From: Candidatus Altimarinota bacterium
Lineage (GTDB): Bacteria; Patescibacteriota; Gracilibacteria; JAUYGZ01
Assembly: GCA_029233985.1 (NCBI GenBank)
Contig: JARGOK010000001.1
Coordinates: 310,174-374,173, forward strand
Direction: 5' to 3'
Length of the DNA stretch: 64,000 bases
The translations under genes and the position numbers were made by a program. Each line of letters starts with the position of its first letter. Within the stretch, counting starts at the first letter, position 1. This document shows, piece after piece, positions 52,063 to 60,547 of the stretch. The notes below the pieces were generated by a model. The model worked only from the letters and a program-made list of their open reading frames with translations, did not search any database and had not been told where the DNA came from.

Positions 52063-52088
52063 TTCCCCTTGTAAGGGGTTAGGGGTCT
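52063..52088. repeat. CCCCTTGTAAGGGG palindromic repeat, inverted copy
   Basis: TTCCCCTTGTAAGGGGTTAGGGGTC, the reverse orientation of the preceding copy, so the two bracket about 75 bases. Confidence 0.7.
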
Positions 52089-52091
52089 CCC

Positions 52092-52152
52092 CCGTAGGGA
52101 ATGGGCATGCCCGTTCCCTACGAAAAAAGACGCGATCAATCGCGTCCCTACG
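52092..52152. repeat. Two adjacent GTAGGGA palindromes
   Basis: CGTAGGGAATGGGCATGCCC then GTTCCCTACG (52092-52122) and GACGCGATCAATCGCGTCCC then TACGG (52129-52152); the second is a variant of the CGATAAATCG element. The remaining stretch to 52267 has hairpin-prone GGCTACCGGGGCCCCC and a GGTGAGGATATTCATCCTCACC palindrome and no gene. Confidence 0.6.
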
Positions 52153-52267
52153 GGTTTTGGCTACCGGGGCCCCCTCCAATCGTAGCCGGTAATGAATATT
52201 GCCGGCGGTGGTGAATAATCGGTGAGGATATTCATCCTCACCTACGGTGTTATTATTCCTCTCAATC

Positions 52268-53284
52268 CTACCTCAACTCCCCCATCTCCACCAACGCTCC
52301 CCCTTCCCGATCGATCTCAATAAACTTGCGCTTTTTTTCGCTTTTCCAAGATCCACAATTGAAGTAAATCCCGTGGCCATGTTGTTTGAGTGAAGCCTTG
52401 TGAGTATTCCCCATCACCACATAGGAGTAGTCTTCTTCGTGAATGATTTCCTTGGCTGTGTCGGAGAGGCGCTTGGCATAGTCAAATTTCTTTTGTTTCC
52501 CATACTCCATGAAATCTACGCACTCGTTGGCGTATTTGGCAACTTCTACAATAAGGTCTTGATCCGCGTACTTTCTTGCTGCTTTGAGCAGATTTTTCCC
52601 TGGGTACTCGACTTTTTTCTTGGGTTTGAATCCTTTGAGCAAGCTGAGATCATCGAATTTGTTTCCGTGTGTCGCGTAGATATTGAGCTTGTTATGCAAG
52701 TACTCTTCGGTGAATTTAAATTTGGATTCGAGCAGTCCTGCGTTTTCGTGACACATGAGCTTGAGGAAGCAATCAGAGTTTCCCACAGCGTAGGTGATAT
52801 TTACAGACCCCGCAAGGACAGCCAAACGGTCGAAAACCGGCTTGTGAACCAAAAATGTTTGAAAGACACAGCCATTGATCATTTCGATCATGTCTCCGAG
52901 GAAGACAATATCTGTAGCGTTTTCTTCGGCGTAGTCACAGAAGAGGTGGAAATCGTTGATAACTTCTTGAGGAGTCTCGACACTGAGCCGTAAATCACTC
53001 ATGAAAAGCACCCTCATTACTTTCTTTTTGGGAGGGAAAATAGCTTGCTTGAGCTGAGAAAAGAACGGGTGTTGAGTATTGACGTAGTACATGACCAGTG
53101 CTCCTTCTTTCTTTTTTTTGAGGACGTCTTTTTTGATCATGGCAGTGAGCTCTCGATGTGTGGTTCCTGGTGACGATTTGAGGTGTTGGGCGATTTCAAG
53201 TCCATACAATGGCCTCTCAAGATCCTTAAAGAACATTTTGAGCATACGGAGCCGTGTTTTGGAATGGACGAGCCAGTCGAACAT
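52268..53284 (-). CDS. Winged-helix domain fused to a divergent metallophosphoesterase
   Basis: From ATG 53284 the 338-aa protein has an ArsR-like winged helix (SKTRLRMLKMFFKDLERPLY; SSPGTTHRELTAMIKKDVLK) followed by a calcineurin-like phosphoesterase fold like LpxH/YbbF: SDLRLS (usually SDLHLG), LGDMIEM (usually GDLID), VGNSDC (usually GNHD), ATHGNKFD (GH conserved) and MGNTHKAS (usually GHTH). Several metal ligands are changed, so catalysis is doubtful and the domain may sense a ligand. The combination with DNA binding is odd. Upstream leader CTTATCCTCTCTCTT. Confidence 0.78.
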   Translation of the reverse strand: MFDWLVHSKTRLRMLKMFFKDLERPLYGLEIAQHLKSSPGTTHRELTAMIKKDVLKKKKEGALVMYYVNTQHPFFSQLKQAIFPPKKKVMRVLFMSDLRLSVETPQEVINDFHLFCDYAEENATDIVFLGDMIEMINGCVFQTFLVHKPVFDRLAVLAGSVNITYAVGNSDCFLKLMCHENAGLLESKFKFTEEYLHNKLNIYATHGNKFDDLSLLKGFKPKKKVEYPGKNLLKAARKYADQDLIVEVAKYANECVDFMEYGKQKKFDYAKRLSDTAKEIIHEEDYSYVVMGNTHKASLKQHGHGIYFNCGSWKSEKKRKFIEIDREGGALVEMGELR

Positions 53285-53936
53285 AAGAGAGAGGATAAGG
53301 ACTTTGGGGATGTTGAGGACTGTGAGAACGGTGGGAGGGGGCAACCCCTAACCCCTTAAAAGGGGAATCGAACAGTGATGATTCCTGTCATTCTGAGGAA
53401 CCGAAGAATCTTGTGGTGTGTTGGTGGGTGGGTGTTTGTACAGGGTTTATCTTTATCTTTTTGTCAAGTACTGGTCGTTTTTTGGCTTTCTGACGGGTAC
53501 TTAGAGATATTAGCATTTTTCTTTTTTTGAGAAAAGGGGAAATATGGTGAGTGGGGATAGGACCACAACCCCTAGCCCCTTTAAATGGGGAATAATACAC
53601 CTTCCACATGCATTTTTTCTCTAGGGAGAGGCAATGTGGAGTGGTCTCTCCTCTGGAGAGATGTCACGGAGTGACAGAGAGGCTGTATCGGAACGCTGAA
53701 TCGAAAATAAGGCTGGGGTTTTGTCTGAATCGCAGATTCACGCAGATTACTTTGATTATCCTGATTTTCTTCCTGATTACACTGTTCGGCTCCCCTTTTA
53801 AGGGGTTGGGGGTCCATAGTACGACTATCTCCCGAACCTAAACAAGTGTCACAAGCCCACCAAGCAAGGGTTTCCTCTGTTCCATTCCGCTACGATGCAT
53901 TCCAATCGGAATGACAAAAGAACCCCCTTCCACCCT
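53285..53936. repeat. 650-bp gene-free mosaic of dispersed repeats
   Basis: Copies of the CCCC...GGGG palindrome at 53343-53368, 53569-53591 and 53789-53813; a CTCTGGAGAGATGTCACGGA then GTGACAGAGAGG element at about 53650-53682; a TCTGAATCGCAGATTCACGC then AGATTA element at about 53729-53754 that is partly shared with 51996-52040; and CATTCTGAGGAACCGAAGAATC near 53389 and TTCCAATCGGAATGACAAAA near 53900. No gene seen. Confidence 0.65.
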
Positions 53937-53965
53937 TCAAATTCACCCCTTTTTGTGCTATAATG
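53937..53965 (+). promoter_or_regulatory. Promoter of the 120-aa/1166-aa operon
   Basis: TTCAAA (53937-53942), 17-bp spacer, extended -10 TGC-TATAAT (TATAAT at 53960-53965); start about 16 bases before the ATG. Confidence 0.75.
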
Positions 53966-53987
53966 ATGAGATCACTAAAACAAAAAC

Positions 53988-54350
53988 ATGTCTAAAAACA
54001 ATGATTCAGAGCTTTCTAGGAAAGAGCTAATGGAAGTCATCCCAACACTCATCAGCTACTCTGCTGTGCTGAGTCAAGACGAAGAACTTCGCAAATTTTT
54101 TACGAAAAACCTCAAGAAAATGACTGATGAGGAACTTTTGGATATGTACCATCAATTAAAAACTGAAGAAAGTGCTCTTAAAGAGCAAGCAGAGGCCATC
54201 ACAGAGCCGCTCATGAGCCTAAATGAAGAGCTCGATGAGCTCGTGAAAAACACCGAAAAGGGCCTCAAAAAGAATGAACGTCAGATACATGAGGACATTG
54301 ATGCTGCTGATGAGGAAGGAGATGCAGAGGATTTGCTTGAGGATTATTAA
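53988..54350 (+). CDS. Coiled-coil protein of unknown function
   Basis: A 120-aa, acidic, fully helical protein (KELMEVIPTLISYSAVLSQD; heptad-rich LMSLNEELDELVKNTEKGLK) with an acidic end (DAADEEGDAEDLLEDY). No signal peptide. It is the first gene of a pair with the 1166-aa gene nine bases downstream and is likely a partner or chaperone for it (inference from spacing only). Confidence 0.72.
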   Translation: MSKNNDSELSRKELMEVIPTLISYSAVLSQDEELRKFFTKNLKKMTDEELLDMYHQLKTEESALKEQAEAITEPLMSLNEELDELVKNTEKGLKKNERQIHEDIDAADEEGDAEDLLEDY

Positions 54351-54359
54351 AATGAGTTC

Positions 54360-57300
54360 ATGGGGTTTTTTCGGAACATAACCGAAGGAGATAAATGGAA
54401 CGCCTGGCTTGGGTTGGTGCCAAAGCGGATGGTTTTTATGGCACCTCCTAAAGGACCAGATACCCCTAAACCTGCTGAGCTAAAAGCAGAGGATCTTCAT
54501 AAAGAAAAAAATGAAAAACTCAAATCAGCCTATAGCGAAGTCCAGAGTTTACTTCTTAATGGGGAAACTCCTGCAAAAAACTTGGAAGGTAAAATTAGTA
54601 AATCTCAAACGAAACTTATTAGTCATGTGAACAAACAATTTCTTACTCTCACAGAAAGAGCGAAAGGGATCAAAAACCACGCCAAAAAAGCGGATTTTTT
54701 GAAAAATTTGAAATTATGGCAAGAAAAAAAGATCCAAGATATCTCTAATGCATTTAAACAGTTCAATAAAGATTCAAAAGAAATATTCTTGGGCACTAAG
54801 GATATGACCAAACTTGCATTCAAAATATCCATAGCTCTCAATCAACTTCGTGAAAATGTATTGAGCAGAGAGGAACCAAAAAAAAATCCTGAGAAACCGA
54901 AGAAGAAAGAAAAAAAAGAATCCACAGAAAAAACCTCCGGTGAAAAGCCGGTGGAAGTGATAGAAAATGATGATGGTTCGAAGACATACAAGCTGAGTAA
55001 AAACCCGAGTGAGAAAGCCTTGAGTAAACTCTTTGGTGCTGGTTTCGGAAAGATGATTGCGAAGATCATGAAGTCATTGGGCGTCTTTTTCTCGGTCTTC
55101 AAGGATAAAAATGGAGTGATCTCAGGATTTGCGACGGCTGAAACAAAAGAGATGCAGCAAAAGCAGGTCCAGGAAAATGACGAACGAAATCGTATGAGAG
55201 GACAACTCGACAATGCGAAAGAAACGATGTCGGAAGGAATGTCCAAGGGTCTCCAGACAGAACTCTTTAGCGCGTACACTGGGCAAGATACTCAGTTTCA
55301 AGATTTGTCTGCTGAGCTAGCTCGAAAGGAAAATAACCTGAATCCAAAGGATAATCTTGAATCTGATATCCTCGATCGATCGAAAACGAAAGCAAAGCTT
55401 CAGTTTTTGACAAATATGAATGACCTCAGGAAAAACATGCTGGACTACAAAGGAGAAAATAATACACAAGACCGTGCCACCCCAGCTCAAGTGGACCTCA
55501 CCCTTTCTGCATACCTGGAACACTTCCGGGTTGATCAAAAGGGAAAGTTTGTCTTAGAAAACAATGATTCTTATAATGGGAATCAAACTGAAACCACGAT
55601 AGACGCATTCTCGCAGGGGCTGTTGGAGATGTGGAAGAAGGAAGGTTTTGAAAAAGCGAAGCTTGTAAAACCGGATATAGAAAAAACACCAAAAGCCATC
55701 CGTGAATCTATCCGCTACGTCTCCCCTCGCCTAGAAACGGGACTTGAGCAGCAGGTAAGAAACAACTTTGTAAACAAGCTCATTCAGCTGGGATTCAATG
55801 GATCAGAAGACCCTGAGTTTGCCCTGCATGTGTACCGAGAGATGCAGCATGATATGGGGTCGGCTTTTATGACAGCACTGGATAAAAACTGGGATAAGAA
55901 AAGCAATGATACGACTCCCCTTTTCAAGGATTTTCTCAAGGACTACAAAGGCTACCTGAAAAACTATGGAGATGTTCAGCGAGCAAAAAACCCGCAGGCA
56001 CTCCGTATTGTGTCTCCGAGTGCTCGGACTTTCTTTGAAGAAAAATCAGGTGAGTATGATAATTTTAAGAGCAAGATGAGTGTTCATATTGAAGACACGG
56101 AAATAAAAGCTGTATTGAATGAAAATGCGAACAACAGGAGAGAGCTTGGGTATAAAAAAGTAGCTGAAGAAACCTTCAAAAAACTGAAGATCAAACCTGC
56201 CGTGGCTTTGAGTAACGCTCTGTACCTCAAGCTCAATTCACCAGCGAATCAATCAGCTCTTTCTCAACAGCTCGACAAGAGCCCAGATGCTTTTGCCAAG
56301 AATCTGCAGGAAATTGGGGTGCAGTTTGCGAAACTCTATCCGAAGTTTATTGGCAAGAAGTATGAGATGGGTGAGGCCAATCGGGCGATAGAGGCGTTTG
56401 TGAAAAATACAGAGGTGAGTGAGAAGGACAACAGTTTGGTTCTTACGGTTGATCAGGTGGCGTTGGACAAAGCAATGGGAGTGCAGAAGAAGGTGGAGGA
56501 GAAGAAGGGTAAGGAGGTGAAGGAGTTGAGTGAGTTTGAGAAGGAGTTGGAAAAAATCGATGTGCCAGGCAGCAAGGAAATGCAGCTCCTACTTCAGGAC
56601 CTTGATGTACAGCTTGTGAAGGGTGGCCTCCCCTCTCGGGAGCAAGCCCTCAAAGTACAAAAATTGATCGACTATGCCGAACTCAATTTCTTTGGGAACA
56701 AACAGCTCAAATGGGAAGACTTCAAGGAAGCAGAAGTGAATGCCGGATCGGAATCGATGTGGAACCTTAAGAGCAAAAAAGCCAGTGTCGAGATGGCGGG
56801 ACGAAAACTTACTGTTCGAAGGATATTCAACCTGAACGGATCAGATGAGTACCTCTCTCGAGGGGTGGTGATGATGGGAGGCCAAGAAAAACCATTTGAC
56901 CTGGCGCAGTTTGCGCTGGTAATGCAAAAATTTCAAAAAAAATATGGACCTTATATCAAAGAAAACTCCCCTGCTGATATGGGATCTTTTATGGAACAAG
57001 TAAATGAAAAGGGCGAGCTGATGAAAAAATTCCTCAATCAGAAACGGTATATAGGGTTGCTAGAATCAATGGGTGTGGAAAGCATCAGTCGATTTAATGA
57101 TTTTGAGCAATCTCTGTCATCCATGCTGGATGTGAAGAATCCACAAGAGAAGAAAAAAGCATCTGAGTGGTATCAGTTGATCGATGATTTTCAGGCGGAT
57201 GTGGAATGGCATGATTCTGACGAGGGACAAGACCTCTATAAATTCTTGTGGACGGCGAGAGTGATGAATCGGCTGAAGGTTAATGTAGATCCGAAAAAAG

Positions 57301-57860
57301 AAATGACCTTGAAAGAATATGCTGATCATCTTGTCTCTTCAGAAAAATATATATCGGTACTAAACACACCTCAGAAATCACAAGTCGACTGGGTTTCAAA
57401 TTCTCCGGGTCCACAGGAAGATGCCAAAATGCTCGCAGAATATAAGCATTACCGAGATGATGTTCCTCAGATAGAAGAGCTGTTTGATTTTCTTGATGGA
57501 GACACTGTTTATTTCGATAAAAGCAAGACGAATAAGTCTGGACGTCCCCTCTTTGATATCAAAACCCTGGAATGGAGTCGTGTAGTGAAGCATTTTGAGG
57601 AAGCAGAAAAATCATATGTGGCTTCCGTAGACGGAAAGATGGAAGGTGGACAACCTCGAGGAAAAATAAAGCATATCGATGTGGGAGAAGATTTTATTGA
57701 AAAATATATTGAGCTTAAAAAAAACAATCCTCTCTTTCGATCTCTGGTTGCTCTTGGTATTGAAGGGAAAGATGAAAATATCAATAGTATTCACCCAGCA
57801 AACCTTACCTACCAAGAATTAATTCATTCGGTCCTTACTCCAAGAAGGACATCTGACTGA
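54360..57860 (+). CDS. Giant helical protein of unknown function (1166 aa)
   Basis: ATG 54360, nine bases after the preceding stop, opens a 1166-aa lysine- and glutamate-rich protein without signal peptide or membrane helix. An N-terminal region (PAELKAEDLHKEKNEKLKSA) is followed by a Pro/Lys/Glu linker (EEPKKNPEKPKKKEKKEST), a Gly-containing turn (SKLFGAGFGKMIAKIMKSLG) and several hundred helical residues. ESMWNLKSKKASVEMAGRKL, then LTVRRIFNLNGSDEYLSRGV, looks like a small beta domain near residues 795-840. I recognise no family. Ends in TGA. Confidence 0.7.
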   Translation: MGFFRNITEGDKWNAWLGLVPKRMVFMAPPKGPDTPKPAELKAEDLHKEKNEKLKSAYSEVQSLLLNGETPAKNLEGKISKSQTKLISHVNKQFLTLTERAKGIKNHAKKADFLKNLKLWQEKKIQDISNAFKQFNKDSKEIFLGTKDMTKLAFKISIALNQLRENVLSREEPKKNPEKPKKKEKKESTEKTSGEKPVEVIENDDGSKTYKLSKNPSEKALSKLFGAGFGKMIAKIMKSLGVFFSVFKDKNGVISGFATAETKEMQQKQVQENDERNRMRGQLDNAKETMSEGMSKGLQTELFSAYTGQDTQFQDLSAELARKENNLNPKDNLESDILDRSKTKAKLQFLTNMNDLRKNMLDYKGENNTQDRATPAQVDLTLSAYLEHFRVDQKGKFVLENNDSYNGNQTETTIDAFSQGLLEMWKKEGFEKAKLVKPDIEKTPKAIRESIRYVSPRLETGLEQQVRNNFVNKLIQLGFNGSEDPEFALHVYREMQHDMGSAFMTALDKNWDKKSNDTTPLFKDFLKDYKGYLKNYGDVQRAKNPQALRIVSPSARTFFEEKSGEYDNFKSKMSVHIEDTEIKAVLNENANNRRELGYKKVAEETFKKLKIKPAVALSNALYLKLNSPANQSALSQQLDKSPDAFAKNLQEIGVQFAKLYPKFIGKKYEMGEANRAIEAFVKNTEVSEKDNSLVLTVDQVALDKAMGVQKKVEEKKGKEVKELSEFEKELEKIDVPGSKEMQLLLQDLDVQLVKGGLPSREQALKVQKLIDYAELNFFGNKQLKWEDFKEAEVNAGSESMWNLKSKKASVEMAGRKLTVRRIFNLNGSDEYLSRGVVMMGGQEKPFDLAQFALVMQKFQKKYGPYIKENSPADMGSFMEQVNEKGELMKKFLNQKRYIGLLESMGVESISRFNDFEQSLSSMLDVKNPQEKKKASEWYQLIDDFQADVEWHDSDEGQDLYKFLWTARVMNRLKVNVDPKKEMTLKEYADHLVSSEKYISVLNTPQKSQVDWVSNSPGPQEDAKMLAEYKHYRDDVPQIEELFDFLDGDTVYFDKSKTNKSGRPLFDIKTLEWSRVVKHFEEAEKSYVASVDGKMEGGQPRGKIKHIDVGEDFIEKYIELKKNNPLFRSLVALGIEGKDENINSIHPANLTYQELIHSVLTPRRTSD

Positions 57861-57930
57861 TAAGACAATAGAGATACAAAAAAGAAGACTCTTTATTGGA
57901 TAAGATGACTTAAAATAATTTATATAAGGT

Positions 57931-57961
57931 GAAACCTGCAGTTCTTAGAACTGCAGGTTTC
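57931..57961. terminator. Perfect 14-bp hairpin between convergent genes
   Basis: GAAACCTGCAGTTC and GAACTGCAGGTTTC with loop TTA. It lacks a clear T tract but lies between the stop codons of convergent genes and at the left edge of the GC-rich island. Confidence 0.6.
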
Positions 57962-57994
57962 GTGCATTCGTTGGCGCCGAGGCTAGCTGTCAGA

Positions 57995-58315
57995 TCACTT
58001 CTTGAGGTCCTTTCGGACCTTCCGAGTGACCGTCGAGTAAGCTGCGAGGCCTTTGAGACTGGTTATTTCGTGATCACCCATGTACTCACGAGCGTTTTCG
58101 GATGCAGTGTGGCGGGTTTTAATGTCCTCCACTTCGCCATGCACCTGGTTGGTAGCCTTTGCCTTGGCCACCTGCAGAGCAGGAGGTTCATCGGCACTAG
58201 GGACTTCGATCTTGGTACTACCGACATAGGTACCGGTTTCGTTCTTGCGAAAACCTGCGAGAGAATCACAGGCAGAAAGAGAAACAACGAGGAACAACAG
58301 CATGAGAAGTCTCAT
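57995..58315 (-). CDS. Small lipoprotein, Shine-Dalgarno-led
   Basis: From ATG 58315 a 106-aa protein with a lipoprotein signal (MRLLMLLFLVVSLSAC, Cys then Asp-Ser) and a hydrophilic mature part (LQVAKAKATNQVHGEVEDIK; VTRKVRKDLKK). No domain recognised. A Shine-Dalgarno-like AAAGGTG lies eight bases upstream, unlike most genes here, and its codons are GC-richer. It is the last gene of the three-gene island. A promoter lies at 58503-58530 and a GGAGACG/CGTCTCC hairpin in the leader. Confidence 0.7.
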   Translation of the reverse strand: MRLLMLLFLVVSLSACDSLAGFRKNETGTYVGSTKIEVPSADEPPALQVAKAKATNQVHGEVEDIKTRHTASENAREYMGDHEITSLKGLAAYSTVTRKVRKDLKK

Positions 58316-58502
58316 GATAACACCTTTCGGTCTCAAACGATCTTCATATGCATCAGGGCGGATGCGAAGAAATGTTTGTGGAGACGAAAGACGTCTCCTT
58401 GGTAATTAAATTCATACGAATGCCCGTTGCTGGTGTCCAATAGGGACTGAACATCAGGAATGGGCATTGGTTTGGTTTGTAAAGGAGCTTTGGAACTACT
58501 AT

Positions 58503-58530
58503 ATTCTATAGTATTTTTCTATTTTGTCAA
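58503..58530 (-). promoter_or_regulatory. Promoter of the small lipoprotein gene
   Basis: Minus strand TTGACA (58525-58530), 16-bp spacer, TAGAAT (58503-58508), about 190 bases before the ATG, giving a long leader with a 7-bp hairpin near 58380-58400. Confidence 0.6.
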
Positions 58531-58650
58531 GCTTTTATCGAAAGCTGATATCAGATGAAGACGTTCTTCAGCTGGTAGAGGCCTTGGAAGTCGTGGGATG
58601 CCGGCGCGTTCGAGGAACGCGCGGCAGAGCCCTTCAGAGGGTTGAGGTGA
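58531..58650. other. Intergenic part of the island with a GC-rich hairpin
   Basis: GCGCGTT (58604-58610) pairs with AACGCGC (58616-58622), plausibly the terminator of the 229-aa lipoprotein gene. The same reading frame as that gene stays open for about 44 codons past its TGA. Confidence 0.45.
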
Positions 58651-59340
58651 TCACTTGATGATAACTTTGTTGCTGGTGTGCTGCCGACCGTCGGCAAACT
58701 CGTATACCAGCTGGACAGAGAACCCAACTTTGAACTTCTCTCCTGAAAATTCCTTGTCCACCGTAATGTTCTTTGGAGACTCCTTTTTGTAGGCCATGGT
58801 GTTGTCGGGCTGGTTTACGATCAGTGTCACCTTGGCTGGCCTTTTGCCAACCGTAGTGGTCTCAAAAATGAAGACGAACTCGCTGCCGACAAACTCGGCC
58901 TTTGTGATGGTCAGGACGGCCAGTCCCACTTTTGGGGTTTCGGCTTCGTCCTTCTTGGGGGTTTCGGCTTCGTCCTTCTTGGGGATTTCGGCTTCGACCT
59001 TCTTGGGGGTTTTGGCTTCGACCTTCTTGGTTGGAGTGCGAGTGGTCAGACCTGCCACAAATTTTTCGAAGGGTGCCTGGCCCATCATTTTGACAAGATA
59101 TCCGTCAACAATATCGAGCTGTGCAACCGCCCCCTTCTTCTTGCTCACTGTGAGGAGACGACGAGCCTCCTTGAAGAGTGCAAGTGTCTCGGGTGCTTCT
59201 GGAGAGTGCTCATAAAGAGTCTTGTAGGGCATAGTGATGACATTTCCGTCATCAATGTCGGTCGTCTTCAATTGTGCACTGTTGCATCCGGCCGAAGCCA
59301 GGATGAGGATAAGAAAGATGAAATTCAGAATGCTTCTCAT
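58651..59340 (-). CDS. Lipoprotein with KKxEAETP repeats
   Basis: A 229-aa protein with a lipoprotein signal (MRSILNFIFLILILASAGC), a helical N-terminal half (PEAPETLALFKEARRLLTVS), a Lys/Glu/Pro/Thr repeat region (KKVEAKTP, KKVEAEIP, KKDEAETP, KKDEAETP) and a C-terminal beta domain (AVLTITKAEFVGSEFVFIFE ... VQLVYEFADGRQ). The repeat linker looks like a spacer holding the beta domain away from the membrane. A canonical AAAGGA Shine-Dalgarno lies upstream. Codon use is GC-rich. No family recognised. Confidence 0.75.
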   Translation of the reverse strand: MRSILNFIFLILILASAGCNSAQLKTTDIDDGNVITMPYKTLYEHSPEAPETLALFKEARRLLTVSKKKGAVAQLDIVDGYLVKMMGQAPFEKFVAGLTTRTPTKKVEAKTPKKVEAEIPKKDEAETPKKDEAETPKVGLAVLTITKAEFVGSEFVFIFETTTVGKRPAKVTLIVNQPDNTMAYKKESPKNITVDKEFSGEKFKVGFSVQLVYEFADGRQHTSNKVIIK

Positions 59341-59641
59341 GTCACGGATCCTTTCGGCAAAATGCCGGGAATGGTTTCTTGGGTGAGGGAATGTATGAGA
59401 CTACTATCAACAATTGTTTGCTGGCAGTGGTCTCACACACTCGACCTCTTTCAAGTGATTCACCGATCTCTAAAGGTGCAATGACTATCTCATTTTGGGA
59501 TAATCTCCTGCTATTGGCAGGTCATTTCAGAAGAATGCTCTAGAATGATCTAACAATATTTATAGGGGTTGAGGGGGTGGTCACGGGTATTTTTGATGTT
59601 GTGACCACCTCCTCGAGCTCTGCACCCCCTTTTCAAATCAC
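59341..59641. other. Intergenic part of the island
   Basis: Carries the Shine-Dalgarno-bearing leader of the lipoprotein gene (GCCGAAAGGATCCGTGAC on the minus strand) and a GGCATTTTGCC hairpin at 59357-59367. The middle part (59460-59570) is AT-rich. No gene seen. Confidence 0.45.
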
Positions 59642-60547
59642 TTAATTGCCGAGGATTTCCTTGGCCTCGCGTTCGGCATCCAAAAGGATCTGGGCGCCGC
59701 TCTTCTCCTCTTCAGGGAGATTCGCGACCTTCCGGATCGTTGGCATGGCCTTTGCGAGCACCTTAGTAGCCTTGGAAGCGAGCTGTTGATGCTTGCCGGC
59801 CTTGACGGCGGAAGCATCTGCGGCGACGACTGCAGCCTTGCTGGCCTGCGCGAAGCCTTCTGCGTCGACCTTGAAGTTCTTGGCGTTTTCAGCTTCGGTC
59901 TTAGCGGCAGTGGCGTAGTTCCTGGCACCGTCTGCGAAATTCTTAGCATTGACAGCCTCCTGCCTGGCGGCGTCTTCGGATTTCTTTGCAGCGGTGGCGG
60001 ACTTCTTGGCGTTGGCCACCGAGGCGTTAAACACACCAACCTTGTCTGCGAGTGGAGCGACTTTGGCATCAACTGCGCTGATCTTTCCATCAAGTGGAGC
60101 GACCTTGGCATCAACTGCGCTGATCTTTCCTTCGAGTGTTTTATGCGAGTCGATGGTTGCAAATTTTGCATCCATCTCCTCACTGTCGTCTCCAACGAAG
60201 AAAGCGATGGTGCCAAGCGTGATACCGGCGAGGACAAGAAGCGCAACGAATGACTTACCAGCGATCATAAGCTTGCTGGACTTGCCACGCGCGGCGAAGC
60301 CTTCGGCGACGGTCTTCTCAGCGGCGACGGCATTGAGGTTGAACGGATCATTGACGAGCTTGGCCTTGACGCTGTGGGGCGCGAACCCCTCCTTGACGGC
60401 GCATGCGCCGGCATGAATGAGAGCTTCGTTGGTGTCTCCACCTGCGCCCTTTCCAGCGGTCAGGATGTCTTCGAGGCTTTCGCCCTTGGACAAGAGCTCA
60501 GTCACCTTTGCGGCGACGCTCTTTTTTTGCTTATTGTCGAGTGCCAT
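59642..60547 (-). CDS. Ala-rich single-pass membrane coiled-coil protein, Shine-Dalgarno-led
   Basis: A 301-aa protein: N-terminal helical region with a SKGESLEDILTAGKGAGGDT segment, one membrane helix (FVALLVLAGITLGTIAFFVG, ~103-122), a tandem repeat (KISAVDAKVAPLDGKISAVD and AKVAPLA), then a long Ala/Lys/Asp/Asn coiled coil (DAARQEAVNAKNFADGARNY). It resembles surface or envelope-tether coiled coils. GGAG with ideal spacing (GAGTTAGGAGATCTGAATT before ATG) marks it off from most neighbours, and GC content is high (one 60-base row counted: 63%). Confidence 0.75.
   Translation of the reverse strand: MALDNKQKKSVAAKVTELLSKGESLEDILTAGKGAGGDTNEALIHAGACAVKEGFAPHSVKAKLVNDPFNLNAVAAEKTVAEGFAARGKSSKLMIAGKSFVALLVLAGITLGTIAFFVGDDSEEMDAKFATIDSHKTLEGKISAVDAKVAPLDGKISAVDAKVAPLADKVGVFNASVANAKKSATAAKKSEDAARQEAVNAKNFADGARNYATAAKTEAENAKNFKVDAEGFAQASKAAVVAADASAVKAGKHQQLASKATKVLAKAMPTIRKVANLPEEEKSGAQILLDAEREAKEILGN

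Noticed and set aside
54360..57860. Possible alternative genetic code (TGA as Gly)
   Set aside because: TGA terminates this gene, hisS and others at family-consistent ends, so the standard bacterial code is used.
59638..60246. 202-aa Arg/Pro/Ser-rich minus-strand frame
   Set aside because: A frame-shifted shadow of the Ala-rich coiled-coil gene; high GC keeps frames open.
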